Positions 1-15,943 of a stretch of 64,000 nt of DNA are shown piece after piece (position 1 is the first letter of the stretch; each line of letters begins with the position of its first letter). This stretch comes from Glandiceps talaboti. Its lineage: Eukaryota > Hemichordata > Enteropneusta > Spengelidae. The notes under the pieces were generated by a model. That model had not been told where the DNA came from, did no database searches, and worked only from the letters and a program-made list of their open reading frames with translations. Position numbers and translations under genes: made by a program. The stretch covers positions 26,410,380-26,474,379 of the forward strand of contig NC_135551.1 of assembly GCF_964340395.1 (NCBI RefSeq), given 5' to 3'.

Positions 1-25
1 GCATATGCTTGAATTTCCTTTACAG

Positions 26-366
26 TCATGGAGGAATTGTTGGTAAAAGTATTGGTATCACCATTAAAGGTAAGATCATGGAATGATGTGTGTGTGTATG
101 TATGTATGTATGTATGTATGTATGTATGTATGTATGTATGTATGTATGTATGTATGTATGTATGTATGTATGTATGTATGTATGTGTGTGTGTGCATGAT
201 GTGCGTGCGTGCGTGCGTGCGAACGTGCAAGCGAGCGAGCGAGTGAGTGAGTGTGTATGTGTGTATGTATGTATGTATGTATGTATGTATGTATGTATGT
301 ATGTATGTATGTATGTATGCATGTGTGTGCATGTATGTATGTATGTATGTATGTAGGTATGTATGG

Positions 367-402
<36 letters not shown>

Positions 403-1462
403 ATGGATAGATGGATACACGCATGCATGCACGTACGCACGCACGTATGTACATGTATGTGGACATTCATGCATTTGCATATATGCACATGTGATTGCTT
501 TAACAATAGTGTACAAAACAACAGCTCATTTTTAAGTTGTATTTCTCTTCAATTCAACATATGGGTGTGTTGCAATCCTTTTGACTCCAAAGTTACATGA
601 AGCGGATAATATAGGAGCGCCACCAACTGGTAAAGTAGGCAAATTGCCATTAGACTGTAGTGCCACACCGCGATAACTGGTCACTTTGTTGTACATAAAC
701 GATGTTATGAGTTTAATACATAATTATTTCTTGGTAGAGCCATCTCGGTATGTCAATCAACCAAGCCTACCTCCATGTGGTGCAGATATGCCTATACCAG
801 TTTCAGATGGTTTTTGGTCGAGTTACTCTCAATACAACTCCCTGGTTTGTTTAAGCCGACAGTGGTCAGTTACAAGCGTCAACACTTGTTTAGCTGGAAG
901 AAAATTTGTTCTTTTTGGAGATTCAACCCTCGGACAAATACACGATGAACTGAAATCACGTTTTCGGTACGATAACGTCTATCATGTTTTTCACGGTCTG
1001 AAAATTGGCCCTAACGAAATGGATTTCTGGGATCAACATTTTGCAGTGAATGTTCTGGAAAATATTGCCGACAACGAATGCGATTCAACCGTTGTCTTAA
1101 TGAATCTCAGTTTCCATTTCGCTGCATGGACGGTGAGGGCGTACCTGGAGAGGTTGATGCAACTCAAATATGCCCTTGTGCAGTTTATGTCACGCTGTGT
1201 CGACACACCGGTTCTCTTTAAAGGTACCAATCCGAGAGAAAATGGCTACGCTGCTCAATCCATTCACAGTGCAAACTGGATCTTCTTCGATATGAACAGA
1301 ATGGCTCGTCGGGTACTTGGAGGATTGGGAGTCAGGTTTATCGATGTATGGGACATGTCTCTAGCTCATTTATCTAAACAGGTTGTTCATATGAGTGACG
1401 AAGTTATTGAACAGGAAATATATTTGATGATGTCATACATATGCCCAAATATGGTCATATGA
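26..1462 (+). CDS. NXPE-family protein, 3' part (last two exons)
   Basis: Two exons are visible. The first, 26-69, lies between a pyrimidine-rich CAG acceptor and a GTAAGAT donor. The second, 738-1462, follows an acceptor TTCTTGGTAG. Phase fits: the first exon ends with one base of a codon and the last begins with two, making Glu at the joint. The last exon encodes the NXPE C-terminal SGNH/PC-esterase-like domain. It has a PPCG stretch, the nucleophile block FGDSTLGQ (GDS codons at 917-925), FKGTNPRE, then DVWDMSLAH and VVHMSDEVI, ending in the family-typical SYICP just before the stop. NXPE proteins are secretory-pathway type II or secreted proteins. NXPE1 was recently reported to O-acetylate sialic acid (from memory), so an acyltransferase or esterase acting on glycans is the likely role. 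Upstream exons (signal/anchor and Ig-like part) lie outside the window. The intron 70-737 carries a large microsatellite. An alternative acceptor two bases later would shift the first exon's frame. Confidence 0.85.
90..415. repeat. compound TATG/TGCG/GATG microsatellite
   Basis: Long TATG runs are interrupted near 190-250 by TGTG, GCGT and GAGC/GAGT units and end in GGAT repeats. The tract lies in the intron between the two NXPE exons. Reading frames through it (MYVCMYVC type) are artefacts. Confidence 0.97.
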
Positions 1463-2202
1463 TGTAATATCTTAGTACACAACTTTGCATAACCGTGATG
1501 ACTCTAATATATATAGGTGACAGTTATTTCCCCGGGTAGCGTGGTCGTAATATTGGTGCTAACAGGTTTACAAGGCCAAGTGAAAGAAATCATTTGCCAA
1601 GACATAAATTCAAATGTCTAAATTTCTCAAGACAACAAGTTATGATTGTAAAATGTTCTCCAGTTCACTTCCATATGGCAATAGTGGGATGCATGCTGAC
1701 TGGAATTACTGCTTTATTTATTTTCATGTAAGCATTTATTTCATTTCTCAGGTAGTGATTGAGTTATATAATATTATCACATGCACAATATTCCGTCTTT
1801 TATAAGTCTGTAAAGTACGCTGCTGTGGTGGGGCGCCCTCACATGGATAAAGCAGGCCAGTGAGGGCGGAACGACACGACGTATCTTATATTCTATAAAC
1901 ACAAATGAGGAACTGAAAGCAGATCTGAACCAATATGAAACTAGAACTATACTACAAATGAATATCAAAGCTAGAGTTGGTCTAGGAATAGACTAAGAGT
2001 CCTGAACACTAAAGATGTTGGCTTTAAGTCTGAAATCTGAGTTCCACTTCAAGAGAAATCTCGTTGGCCTCACAAATTTGTCAAATCAGCTAATTCAATT
2101 CTTTGAAATGTTTCATTAGTTAGGTATACGTACTTGTGAATGAAATTGATTGCAGTATTGTGATAGTGAATTTGGGGTCACATGCATGGTTAGGCCTAGG
2201 TA
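1463..2202. other. intergenic, no gene seen
   Basis: AT-rich sequence downstream of the NXPE stop. I see no AATAAA close to the stop, so the 3' end of that transcript is not defined. A GC-rich patch near 1830-1880 has no recognisable content. Confidence 0.5.
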
Positions 2203-2497
<295 letters not shown>

Positions 2498-2908
2498 TAG
2501 ATATACACATATATTCCATGTAGACTTGATCCATTAGGAGGTCATAAGCCGTAACTCAGAGTTTTACGCTTTGAGTTTCACGCGTAATTCAGTTTTGGAC
2601 AAACTGACTTTTTTAATTTGTTTTTATTTGTGGGTTACAAGTCTATATAAAAGGAATACAGAAACTGAAAAGCAGGAAATACAGTAGTACATATACTTTG
2701 ACAGGGATGGGGAAATGATTTACACTGTGAGGCCTGACCATTTGTCAATAAGTTTTCCATATCTATCATTTCTTTTGGAAATATACAGTTCAGTCTTCAC
2801 TGTCATTTTAATATTCAAAATAACTAAGTTTAAGGATGGTATAGGTTTCTTAAGTTTGCAGTCAAAAATTGTTTTCTTTACAATCAGTAACAAATGATTT
2901 AGGAGTAA

Positions 2909-3735
2909 TTAGAAGGCAGTGTCACCTAACAGAATTTGTTCAGCTGATAAATCTTGTGGGGCTCCAGTAAAAGAGTCCCACAACATGGTAAAGCTGTTCC
3001 AGATACACCTGACACTATCACACTCAACAAAAAGGTGTAACAGAGTTTCCTCTGTTTGTTCACAAAATGTACAAAGACTATTTTTTGTTCGAGGAGGATT
3101 CATTTTGTATAATCTTATGTTTGTGAAAATCAGATTATGCACCAATTTCCATATTTCTGACCATTCTTCATCTTCAATGGAGAACATTTGTGAAAAATAC
3201 AGTATACTCTTTGCAGGTATGAAATACCTGGATGAAATGTGTTTTCTAATATCTCTAACCTTACAGCTAGATAAACGAACAAATTTAGTTCTTAAGAAAA
3301 TACCAACTGGTAACTCTGGTCGAACTAGTAAAGGTTTACACTCCTTCCAATGAGATGGGATAGCGTCAAGGATACCTAGCCAAACCATAAAGTGATTTAA
3401 GTTACAACCAAGCTCCTTGAGATCAGTTTGATTTTTAAATCTAGAATTCTCTCCAAATATGTCAGCTAAATAAACAATACCCTTCCTATATACAGGTACG
3501 AGTTAGAAACTGGTTTGTTATTTATGAGAACATTGACATTATTCCAAATAATCTGCTTAGCTGGGGAGGTGGAGGAAAACGGACTGATTTCTTGCCAATA
3601 GTGCAACATGCTCCTATAGAAATCTGGAAGCCAAACAGGCAGATACTTCACATTATAATTACATCTAAAAATTATCTGTCCTCCAATATCTTTAGTGAAG
3701 TAAGAGAAAAAGAGTTTATCTTACCTGTATATTTT
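2909..3735 (-). pseudogene. LINE reverse-transcriptase C-terminal fragment
   Basis: The - strand encodes the tail of a non-LTR retrotransposon ORF2. Reading downstream there is FFSYFTKDIGG, then LPVWLPDFYRSMLHYWQ, an INNKP motif, GIVYLADIFGENSRF, and a terminal zinc-binding segment with CTFC and HLFVEC spacing typical of the zf-RVT region. A frame change is needed near 3480 and a stop falls at the 5' side near 3730, so it is decayed. Reverse transcriptase proper and endonuclease are absent, which is the usual 5' truncation. It resembles L1/Tx1-like elements in general architecture. The clade is not certain. Confidence 0.85.
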
Positions 3736-4545
3736 TATATAGTGCTCGCATGTGTACACTCACAGAAGGGCTAACGCAAAGGGTAAATGTCGTACCAGAC
3801 GTAATATAAACTATGTTCTTCAGAACGGACGGGCGTAAGGCCTGAACGAATCAATGGACAGGACTCTTGATGAAGAGAACAACCCGCCTCGTGCTGATAA
3901 AATAAAAGTTAATTGTGTTCCATTGTAAGTTACATTAAAACGTAACTTACAATTACACTCATTAAGTCATCCAGTGTCATTCATTACCGAAGACTCCATA
4001 TTTAAATGAAATATAATGTACCACCCTGTATGGATCATTTCGAAACTCTTATTAAACAAGAATCTAATAATACAATAGCGCCCTCATTTGAATGACTCTA
4101 TCGAGAAAGTGTGCAACAAACGTATAATACTAGAGCAAGTGCAGCACGAAATTACTTGTTATACATTTAGATAGAGGGTGGGTTAAGAATATGACATATA
4201 ATTAAAAATGTTTTTCAAAACTTATAAGTGATCGGTTTGATATTGAATAACTAACAATAATATTACTTTCTTGAATGTCACTGGTTTAGGAGAGCGGGAT
4301 GTGTTTACAAAAGTACTATATTGTTCTTATAATTTTGGCGGCAAAATTAAATGAAGCTGGTGGGGGTTTAAAGTAACGTTTGACCCCAATGCTTTGTTCT
4401 TTCGTAGTCTGTATCAGTTTATATTTATTCATTATGGTCTGGTGACAGATCGATTTCACAGATGTTGTTGCTTGATGTGACAGCGGCAAATGTTGGCTTT
4501 TAGCTGCCACTATCTATAGGCTTCTAACGTAACAGATTTCACTAG
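3736..4545. other. intergenic upstream of sulfotransferase A
   Basis: No coding potential recognised. The segment from about 4500 to 4650 is less AT-rich than its surroundings and may hold the promoter and 5' UTR of the downstream gene. No clear TATA box is seen. Confidence 0.35.
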
Positions 4546-4653
4546 GGTTACCGCTTCGTGACAGAGACGATAACCCTAAAACGTCAACGTTCTCAAACCC
4601 TCCGCAAGGCTTGTAACCGAGACCCGATTCATTATCAACGCAATTCTGGAGTA

Positions 4654-7122
<2,469 letters not shown>

Positions 7123-7128
7123 ATAATG

Positions 7129-7134
7129 AATAAA
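7129..7134 (+). other. polyadenylation signal AATAAA
   Basis: A canonical hexamer only six bases after the TAG of sulfotransferase A, implying a very short 3' UTR. Confidence 0.7.
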
Positions 7135-8140
7135 CGAAAAGGATGTATTGTTTACTCTTGAAATGAGGTTCCTGTCATGCATAATGCTCCTCGGGAAGAT
7201 TTTTCCACTAAATCAAACTTATTCGAATCCCTGCCAAACTCTGCCATAATATGGTGAATTATATCAGAAATTTGCAGCGGGAGGTTAAACATTTTTTTTT
7301 TCAAAGATCGATAATCTTCCATTCTTGCATAGACTTGGCACATTTCGGCGGGCATTTTTGATACAAAACTGAACGATTTTATTATCATTTTCGCCTCTGT
7401 GCAAAGTTTGCATAGTGACCCTTGATATCATTTTTTTTAAAAATTAACTTAGAATGGACGATTTTATTTTCTTCAACAAAGTGGCAGAAACTGCAACGGT
7501 TTAAGACTTTCATTTTCGATGGGCACACTACGTTAAGCCCAGTTACGTTTGTTTGTGTTTTTTCTTTACTAAACTAAAGCAACACATCAGATTTCATTCT
7601 GCTTCGGGGATGTATAATTTTTGACGTGTATAGGTATAGAGTAATAATGCATTTGGATAGGCTCCAATCTAATTTTACCCTTAGAGGCTACATGTCATTC
7701 TGTATCTTTGAAATGTGAAATAAATCATGTACTGATCTCCTAGTCATGATTATCGTGATGCTTTCCTGAGTTTATCATTTGACCTTAGCTTGACCATAAA
7801 CTTGGCGTAATGAAAGCTTAATGTGTCAAACGAAATGAATAGACTAAGTACAGAAAATGTCGTCATCAAAAGGTTGAAGTCAAACGGTACGGATACTTTA
7901 ATGAGTAAACTGATAGAATAAAAAAAGATTGAAAGGGTTTTCGGCATTGTGAAAAGTCACATGCGCAACGACGGATGTTTTTTTTTTTTTTTGGGGGGGG
8001 ATTCTAATTGAATTGATAATTAGTGGACATAACATGAGGTTGACTAGTAAATCAGATACATTGTTAGCATATTTGCAGGTTTCCAGTATATATCATTATT
8101 AAACAGGACCTGAGGTAGGTTTGAGGTCGAAAATACCTTT
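7135..8140. other. intergenic, no gene seen
   Basis: AT-rich sequence with a T-run/G-run at about 7979-8000. No domain or splice-bounded exon recognised on either strand. Confidence 0.5.
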
Positions 8141-8172
8141 ATTGATTGATTGATTGATTGATTGATATATTG

Positions 8173-8251
<79 letters not shown>

Positions 8252-8325
8252 CTCGGTGAGTATCAATCTGCTAAGACAGTGCTCTATACCGCAGTGGCAG
8301 AGCGTAATAGTTTTGGTAGTACTGG

Positions 8326-8415
<90 letters not shown>
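8141..8415 (+). mobile_element. AT-nested element, copy 2
   Basis: A short GATT repeat leads into (AT)n. The element core 8251-8325 follows, running from ACTCGGTGAG through GCAGTGGCAGAGCG to TTTTGGTAGTACTGGA, then a second (AT)n. It extends ~18 bp further inward than copy 1 and stops where the fold-back arm of the 48-kb copy would continue. Confidence 0.7.
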
Positions 8416-8420
<5 letters not shown>

Positions 8421-8862
8421 AATTAATTAAGGCTATCTATTTACCATACACAGTGTAAAACTATAAACCTTAGTCGTCTTTTGAAATATGAATGACTGCA
8501 TGCAATGGCCGTTTTAAATGGGTAGATTGGGGGTAACATCTTATAAGTTATAATCAGTCTGTGTCCTGAAAATGTTTAAGTCGAAATACCGAATTTAATT
8601 TCACAAGTCTACTCTTGAGCAAATTTCTACACATACTTATGATGAATACTTTTAGTAGCATGGACGACTATACACCATAACTCATTAGTGCCAAATCGTC
8701 ATGTCTGAGTGAAGCAGATGATCCTACTAATACATTGATTTGTTAATTACCCGAATCTGATCACGTGTATGTAGCTGCCAAGCTAGGTTGAAATGTCAAA
8801 TATACTTAAAGTTAACTTTATATATATATATATATATATAACTTTATATATATATATATATA

Positions 8863-9453
<591 letters not shown>

Positions 9454-11100
9454 TAACATTACACATGTAGATGACAACAGATTGTTTTTTTATTATCATC
9501 AGAATATTTTTTTCCAACAGTATAATACTTCCCGATAGCCATACCCTATTTCTAAATACGAACAGACTGATACACGTGATCAGTTCGTCAGAAATGTCTA
9601 AAGATACAAGTTGTCTGACGCGATATCATATATTACATTGGAAGACATGTACTGATGATGACACGACATCATGATCTAACCGCACACAGTGGAAATCAAA
9701 GTACGTCACATCACCTGAAAGTGCAGCAGAAGTGATGACAGCATGACGATAATACATATATTACTGACAGCTAAATCGTAACAGCTGGTAGGAAACAGAT
9801 AGAAAGATCAACATGTCAGTAGCGTAACGCTGACAGCAAACAATTTACATACAAAACAGTATTGTTTGCACTCTGTTGGTCTTATATTGATATAAATCAA
9901 TATGAAAGATGTCAAACAGAAAAAAAAAACAGGTTGAGAGTTTAGGGTATCTTTATGGGAAAAGTATCTATATCGTGAATTCAGTAATGCCTGTTTTTTG
10001 TCACTTCATTAAGACATGAGTCATTTTGGAAATGGGCTATTTTATATTTTAAAAAAGGAGGACAATATTAACCGGCTATACGTTAACTAACAACGTTTTT
10101 TTTTCTTCATGTTACTGCATTAGATTTTTTGTAACAAAATTCTGTGACGTATATAGAGACGATTACATTTGCCTCCGATCAAGATATAAATATAGGCTCT
10201 TTGTTGATAGCAGTTGTTGGTTTGTATATCAGCACGTGACATGTGCTGTCACTATTTGGAATTGGTGGTGCTGTGCCTTTTTAATCCACCGTCGTGACGT
10301 CACATCATCAACAATTCAATGAGATAAATCCGGGAGTACTGTGGTAGTACTATATGTTCTAAAAAATGATGAAACCCTTTGTGGATGACTATTCTATAGT
10401 CAATATCAATCATACAAAAAAACATGTCAGACTTCCTTCCGCGCCTTTCTTCCGTATCATCTGTTCAACAAGATAAACTGGTTTAATTTATTAAAGTCAA
10501 GATATGTCCGGCTAAGTTAATAACTCAAATAATATATCAGGATTAATTCACTGCATTTTCACATGCACATGATATGGTAGAGGCATAGTCGACTAACTGT
10601 ACAAATATGAAAGTCAGTTGGTAATGGAACAGCAACAAAGTGTAATAACATCTGGTAACACTTGCACATCAATCACGTGTATCCTGAACAATGGTTCACA
10701 GAATTGAAAGGATTATACCAAGTTATAAATACGTTTATTTTCAATACAAGTAAACCTGTTGTTGGGATTTTGATATTTTCAATGTTTTTATTAGCTGACG
10801 CTTATTCGAAATTCACTTATGTTGAGAACAAGTGATTGGCGCCTATAGATACTGAAGTCATGAAATCAGACTGCCAGACCGTACGGTATAGCAATGTTAA
10901 GGTTAATCAGATGATCGACGCTTAATTTCTTCTCAACTACCTTTCATTGTACGAGATGAAGTCAAATTAACCAATTTCTGACCTGTTTTCCCGCCATAGA
11001 TGTACGATTTGACGACAACAATCGTGTCCATCAAGTTGCCAATAAAACACAAAACACAAAAACAACACAAAACCATGTATTTATGCGGGGGTAAACGAAT
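9454..11100. other. intergenic, no gene seen
   Basis: No open frame of note. A perfect CRE palindrome TGACGTCA lies at 10295-10302, without a gene nearby to assign it to. Confidence 0.5.
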
Positions 11101-11270
11101 TCAGCTCAAATCTCTCTGTCTTCGTTTTCTGCCTCTCTTTTTTTCTCTCCCTGTCTCACTCGCTCTCACTCTTTCTTTCTTTCGCTCTCTATCCCTGCTC
11201 TCTCGCTTTCGCTCTCTGAAGTTTTGTTTGTCTTCTATTCTAAAGAAACTCCTATTTGTCTGGCTGTCTA

Positions 11271-11442
<172 letters not shown>

Positions 11443-11737
11443 GTCACTATATAGTGATTTTTATATTTAATTTTTGTAGAAAGTAAGACCCCGTTTAATA
11501 AATATCAGATGCATTAATATTTACATGTAAAAAGACGATTGTTCATATATAAATTTTCTAGAATATAAACACAAACTTTTCCAAAAGATTTTGGTGGCTG
11601 ATAAGAGAATCCAAGACTCATTAGAGATAGATTTTTAGCACCAATAATGAACACAAACATTTAAATTCTAAAAGTCCTCTAAATATGCTTCGAAAAAATG
11701 GCGAGAAGTTGATTCAGTCTGTAGCTGTTGTTGTTAA

Positions 11738-11772
11738 TATTGTCGTCGTCGTCGTCGGCTTCGTCTTCGTCT

Positions 11773-11804
<32 letters not shown>

Positions 11805-11815
11805 GCTGTTGCTAT
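11738..11815. repeat. GTC/GTT trinucleotide repeat
   Basis: GTC, TTC and GTT triplet blocks in succession. No coding frame around it is credible. Confidence 0.9.
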
Positions 11816-13403
11816 CTCTATTTTAACACTTCTAAACTAGTTATTTCTGCTTCTAACATTGATTCACAAAACTTTCTCCTGGTGAGACATGCCATACGGT
11901 ACTTTAACGCAATGTTGAATGGCACCATAATATCATTATTTGACTAACATTCCTTATCATATGTTTCAAAGGACATAGTTTTATTAGAAGACTATTTAGA
12001 TGTGATGACATCATAAATTCGGTTCCGATAACCGTCGGCGTTCCCAGGTGGAATCTCAGTCTGACCTCCTATTACGACAGAATGCTCCCTACATAACCCC
12101 ATTGTGAACTCTTCCCAGTCATAATTCCACAAAAATGATGACAACTTTACCAGATTGTGTCGACTCTGATGACTTTATTTCTTTAAATATTAACTTCAAA
12201 GACGGCACACCAACCTAATTTGAGTATCGGGATGAGCTAGTTTGCTCTCGGGTCACCTTAGGTCAACGCGAGGCAATTTCACTCGAATGTGTCATAAAAA
12301 CAGTCGAGTTGTACAATATCTTGCCTGCCAATATCAATTACGCATTTTCAGCGATTCCAATTTGTTATTCAAAAAAAATGATCACATTGGTTATCACTAT
12401 GTTGACACTCCTGACATAGGTTTAACCAACCATGCATAGTCATGTACTTAAAACAATTCCCCAAATTTATACGGTTCGCCTGAATTCATGGGATATGTAA
12501 TGAATCGTCTTTAAAGAATTAAGCAATGAAGTAATGAGTTATATATCAATTTAGGAAATTAGATTTTGCAGCCCGCAAATTTCGAAGTATTCGGGAACAG
12601 GCTAGGAGTGCTCATCAAGCAGGGTACTTTTCTTTCATGAACCAAGTACGTCAGTACTGATGTACATTTCATGCGGTCGTTTTGTTGTACAGTGTTTTTT
12701 CATTTCACAATTATTGTCAATTTCCAGGCGCGATACTCGAGGAGGTCAAAGGTCAATTTTTGAAATATTGGAACTCTGATTGAAGGTAGTCTTTTTTTCT
12801 GAGTGATCATTGCCGACAAACATGATAATAAAAATACGACCATAATTCTTCCAAAGACACTATATTTTTAATAGATAGAGGGGAAGGACGTACATGTAAG
12901 TGCCAAAACGATCAAACCCATTGGCATTTTAAAAGTTTCACGAAGTAAAATTTGTGACTTTGGCAGTCAGACACCTCATCAGTTCTATGATAAGAAAATT
13001 AAATTTGTTCGCTTAGGATGCTTGTTGAGTGATATCTCGTTTCGTGATCTAAAAAATGTACTGCGTTAGGTTTCTCTCCTTTAATTTTTGCCTCACGCAA
13101 CTTCAAATTAAGCGACCGATGCTGAGGTATAACTGGTACTACATGTATACCTTTCAGATCATTTTTTTTCTATTTTCGACTTATTTTTGTTACTACATGT
13201 CCTAAAAGGTGTATGGTAGTCTAGAACTGTCACACTATCAATGGCCAACAAATTCATCATTTATTGACAGACAAGTGATGGCTCTCAAAACTGTTTACAC
13301 ACGGACGTCAAGCCTGTCTACAAATCAACAACTAGTTGACAGGTAAATTAGGTAACCGTTTTGGTTTTAGTGTGTATGTATTTTTCAGGTTTTGATATAC
13401 ATG
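11816..13403. other. intergenic, no gene seen
   Basis: AT-rich; short chance open frames only. The right end may contain the 3' UTR of the SGNH-like gene on the - strand. Confidence 0.45.
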
Positions 13404-13409
13404 TTTATT
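13404..13409 (-). other. candidate polyadenylation signal for the SGNH-like gene
   Basis: TTTATT on the + strand reads AATAAA on the - strand, about 180 bases past the stop. If used, the TATG microsatellite would lie inside the 3' UTR. Confidence 0.4.
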
Positions 13410-13475
13410 TCAACTCACAAAAATGAAGTAAAAAGGGTAAAGCGTTACAGTCACCGTGACGGTAAAAAATGGCCG

Positions 13476-13582
13476 TGCATGTATGCATGTATGTATGCAT
13501 GCATGCATGCATGCATGCATGTACATGTGTGTATGTATGTATGTATGTATGTATGTATGTATGTATGTATGTATGTATGTAC
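13476..13582. repeat. TGCA/TATG microsatellite
   Basis: Tetranucleotide repeats ending only a few bases from the stop codon of the - strand gene. Confidence 0.95.
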
Positions 13583-13587
13583 ATGGT

Positions 13588-15081
13588 TTAAAGAGGCTCG
13601 GCTTGATACAACGGTGATGAAAAATGTGGGGTATGCAATTGGTGTTTTTCGGACCCGTTTTCATAAGCAGTTACGATGGCAACAAAGCGGACGGGCTCCG
13701 TCTGTGATTTTACTTTTATAGAGTGATGTCCAGCCGTAACTCCACTGTCTACGAAATGTATCCTACACGTATGGAAATCATATTTTGAATTAATTTGATA
13801 CTTGTTATTACGATTATCTAGTGTTAAGATAGCCAATCCACATTCAGGACAACCCATTGTAACAACTAGGAGATCACTTGTGAGATTTTTGTACGGTTTA
13901 ACTTTAAATTCAAAAGTAATAGTGCTGTTTGGCGACCCAAGCCAATACCTCTTTTTGTCCACTCTCCCCCTACCCCATCCATCTACTTTTAACGTCCACC
14001 CAATCCGATGCAAAGGCACCAAATCGTTTTTATTTCCCGATTCCGACAGAGTTGTCGACCAGCACTGTGGATGTGTTATCCTTGTTGAATTATACAGTGG
14101 TTTAGGTAAAACATGAGGAAGATTTCTAAGGTTTTCCATTGAAAACTTAGAACGGCCATCGCATTCATTTTGTAAATCTTCAACTGCGTCAAGTAGAGGG
14201 TATTTTATGAGATGCACCAAAAATGATGACATCATAGCGTGTGATTTCCTACTTGGGTGCGCATTATCCGAGGCAACCAGATCGTTCGCGTTTCCACTTT
14301 TCACCAAGTCGCATACAGCATCCGGCATGGCGATGGACGGCACATCATAATATTTACTCAAAGGAACACTACAACATTGTAGGTTGTTCACACAGTTCTT
14401 TTCTAGAATATGTTTGCCATATTGGAAATTTGCATAAATCAGCTGAGGTTTATTCGGCAAATTCAAAACATTTCTAGTAAATTCTTCTTGGGGCGACGGA
14501 CCTAGGAATCCGTAATAATCATTCGGCGCAAGTTCCCATATCATCATATCCAACCGGTTTAGATCGAGGTGCGCTTCCATGCAAAGGGTGTGGTAAAAAC
14601 TCGTCGTTCCTCCCAGAGCACCATTTTGTAGCTCAACCGGGGAACCAAGCATCGTTTCTAAAGCATTAACTAATAGATTTGCAAATAAGTACTCTCTCCC
14701 ATCTAAAGCCGTGGCCACTGATATTGACCCACCTACGAGACCGATAACAAATGATCGGCTGCTCAGAAATACTTCTCTGAAGGATTGCTTCAGTCTTTCA
14801 AATGATGTCATCCGTGCTAAAGCTTTGGTCATCATGACATCATCGATACCAAGTCTAGATAGATTTGTACGTTCCTCGACTTCCATTTTGCTGACTCTAT
14901 CCACAATATCCAACAACCGTTGCCGTAGTGCCGTGCCAGACATATTAGTCCTTGAGTCCTTAGTTTTTGAAGCAAACGGCGTGACAAAGCCATACTGCTG
15001 ACCGTTCCATAAGAACCAGAAATAAAACACTCCACAGAAGATGAGAGCTGCGAGACAAACACGATACAAAGTTTTAGTCAT
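13588..15081 (-). CDS. type II membrane SGNH-hydrolase-like protein, single exon
   Basis: 497 aa from the ATG at 15079-15081; an upstream in-frame GTG is not a credible eukaryotic start. The product has a short cytoplasmic tail, a membrane segment (about residues 6-24, LAALIFCGVFYFWFLW) and a luminal part. SGNH blocks appear in order: GLVGGSISVATAL with nucleophile Ser119, NGALGGTTS near 153-161, WELAPND ending near 188, and SDNAHPSRKSH with candidate Asp272 and His275. A ~150-residue beta-rich C-terminal part (WTLKVDGWGRGRVDKKRYW onward) resembles an accessory or carbohydrate-binding fold, by appearance only. Several N-glycosylation sequons are present. Topology suggests a Golgi or cell-surface esterase or O-acyltransferase acting on glycans; the substrate is unknown. 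No introns, unlike its neighbours. Confidence 0.85.
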   Translation of the reverse strand: MTKTLYRVCLAALIFCGVFYFWFLWNGQQYGFVTPFASKTKDSRTNMSGTALRQRLLDIVDRVSKMEVEERTNLSRLGIDDVMMTKALARMTSFERLKQSFREVFLSSRSFVIGLVGGSISVATALDGREYLFANLLVNALETMLGSPVELQNGALGGTTSFYHTLCMEAHLDLNRLDMMIWELAPNDYYGFLGPSPQEEFTRNVLNLPNKPQLIYANFQYGKHILEKNCVNNLQCCSVPLSKYYDVPSIAMPDAVCDLVKSGNANDLVASDNAHPSRKSHAMMSSFLVHLIKYPLLDAVEDLQNECDGRSKFSMENLRNLPHVLPKPLYNSTRITHPQCWSTTLSESGNKNDLVPLHRIGWTLKVDGWGRGRVDKKRYWLGSPNSTITFEFKVKPYKNLTSDLLVVTMGCPECGLAILTLDNRNNKYQINSKYDFHTCRIHFVDSGVTAGHHSIKVKSQTEPVRFVAIVTAYENGSEKHQLHTPHFSSPLYQAEPL

Positions 15082-15218
15082 ACTTCCATTCACAGTATAC
15101 GCAGCCAGTTTTCGTTGTCAATAACCGATGAAACTGATAAATCGGGGTTTGGTATAAAGAAACAGAATGACAGTCAATTCCTAATACTCTTTTATTAAAC
15201 TGCCATACGTCGAGTGCA

Positions 15219-15225
15219 CTTTATA
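15219..15225 (-). promoter_or_regulatory. candidate TATA box for the SGNH-like gene
   Basis: TATAAAG on the - strand, about 140 bases upstream of the ATG, a plausible distance for a short 5' UTR. A similar motif on the other strand near 15150 shows such matches are not rare here. Confidence 0.3.
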
Positions 15226-15705
15226 CCAGCATATGTTCCATACCATGATTAACATGGCTACAATACTGGTTGTCAGACGACAATCCGAAATGATGACATG
15301 GTGCGTTATTTTTATAACACCATTACATAAGGCTATCTCGATTTCATATACAACTGAATATGAGTTGTAGTGGCAGGTGTTTCCCAACAGCTGAGTCGTA
15401 CCACTAGTTTTTTTTTTTTTGTGTGAATGTTTGCCAAATATATTTTAACATGTTTGCCTGAAACCGTTCGAACATTCCGATTAGTTGCTTCACCACCTTA
15501 CTAATTGTTGATGGTATTATGTACACTAGCTTGATGTCAGTATGTAAACAGTGCTTGGTCAGATGTGCACGGACCCAATGAGTCCCTGTTTGTCAATAAA
15601 ATGTACATATATATACGTGATGTTGATGAGGTATGATAGATCAAAGATACACTAGGCTTACTTCAACATATGCACCATGGGTACAGTTGAACATGAGTAC
15701 AGAAA

Positions 15706-15800
15706 TTACGAAACAAACAAACAAGCAAACAAACTTATTAACAAACAAACAAACAAACTTATTAACAAACAAACAAACAAACAAACAAACAAACAAACAC
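15706..15800. repeat. (AAAC)n microsatellite
   Basis: ACAA/CAAA units interrupted twice by TTATT spacers of identical form, suggesting a small higher-order duplication. Confidence 0.95.
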
Positions 15801-15943
15801 AAACACACAAACAAATACATCTATACATACACCCCACTCTCAGTAGTGTTAGGCTTTAACTCATGATTTCGAAATATCAGCTATCTATCATTTTATTGGA
15901 CTGTGTACATTTTTAATCTCAACAAGTTCTTACATATGACCCC

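Noticed and set aside
8251-8310. tRNA-derived origin of the AT-nested element core
   Set aside because: The A-box-like and B-box-like motifs are too close together and the rest does not fold as a tRNA; left as a remark only.
10295-10302. CRE palindrome as a promoter element
   Set aside because: No gene nearby in the right position, and the same motif recurs at 30.2 and 39.95 kb without genes.
13802-14477. + strand open frames opposite the SGNH-like gene
   Set aside because: Shadows of the well-supported - strand coding region.
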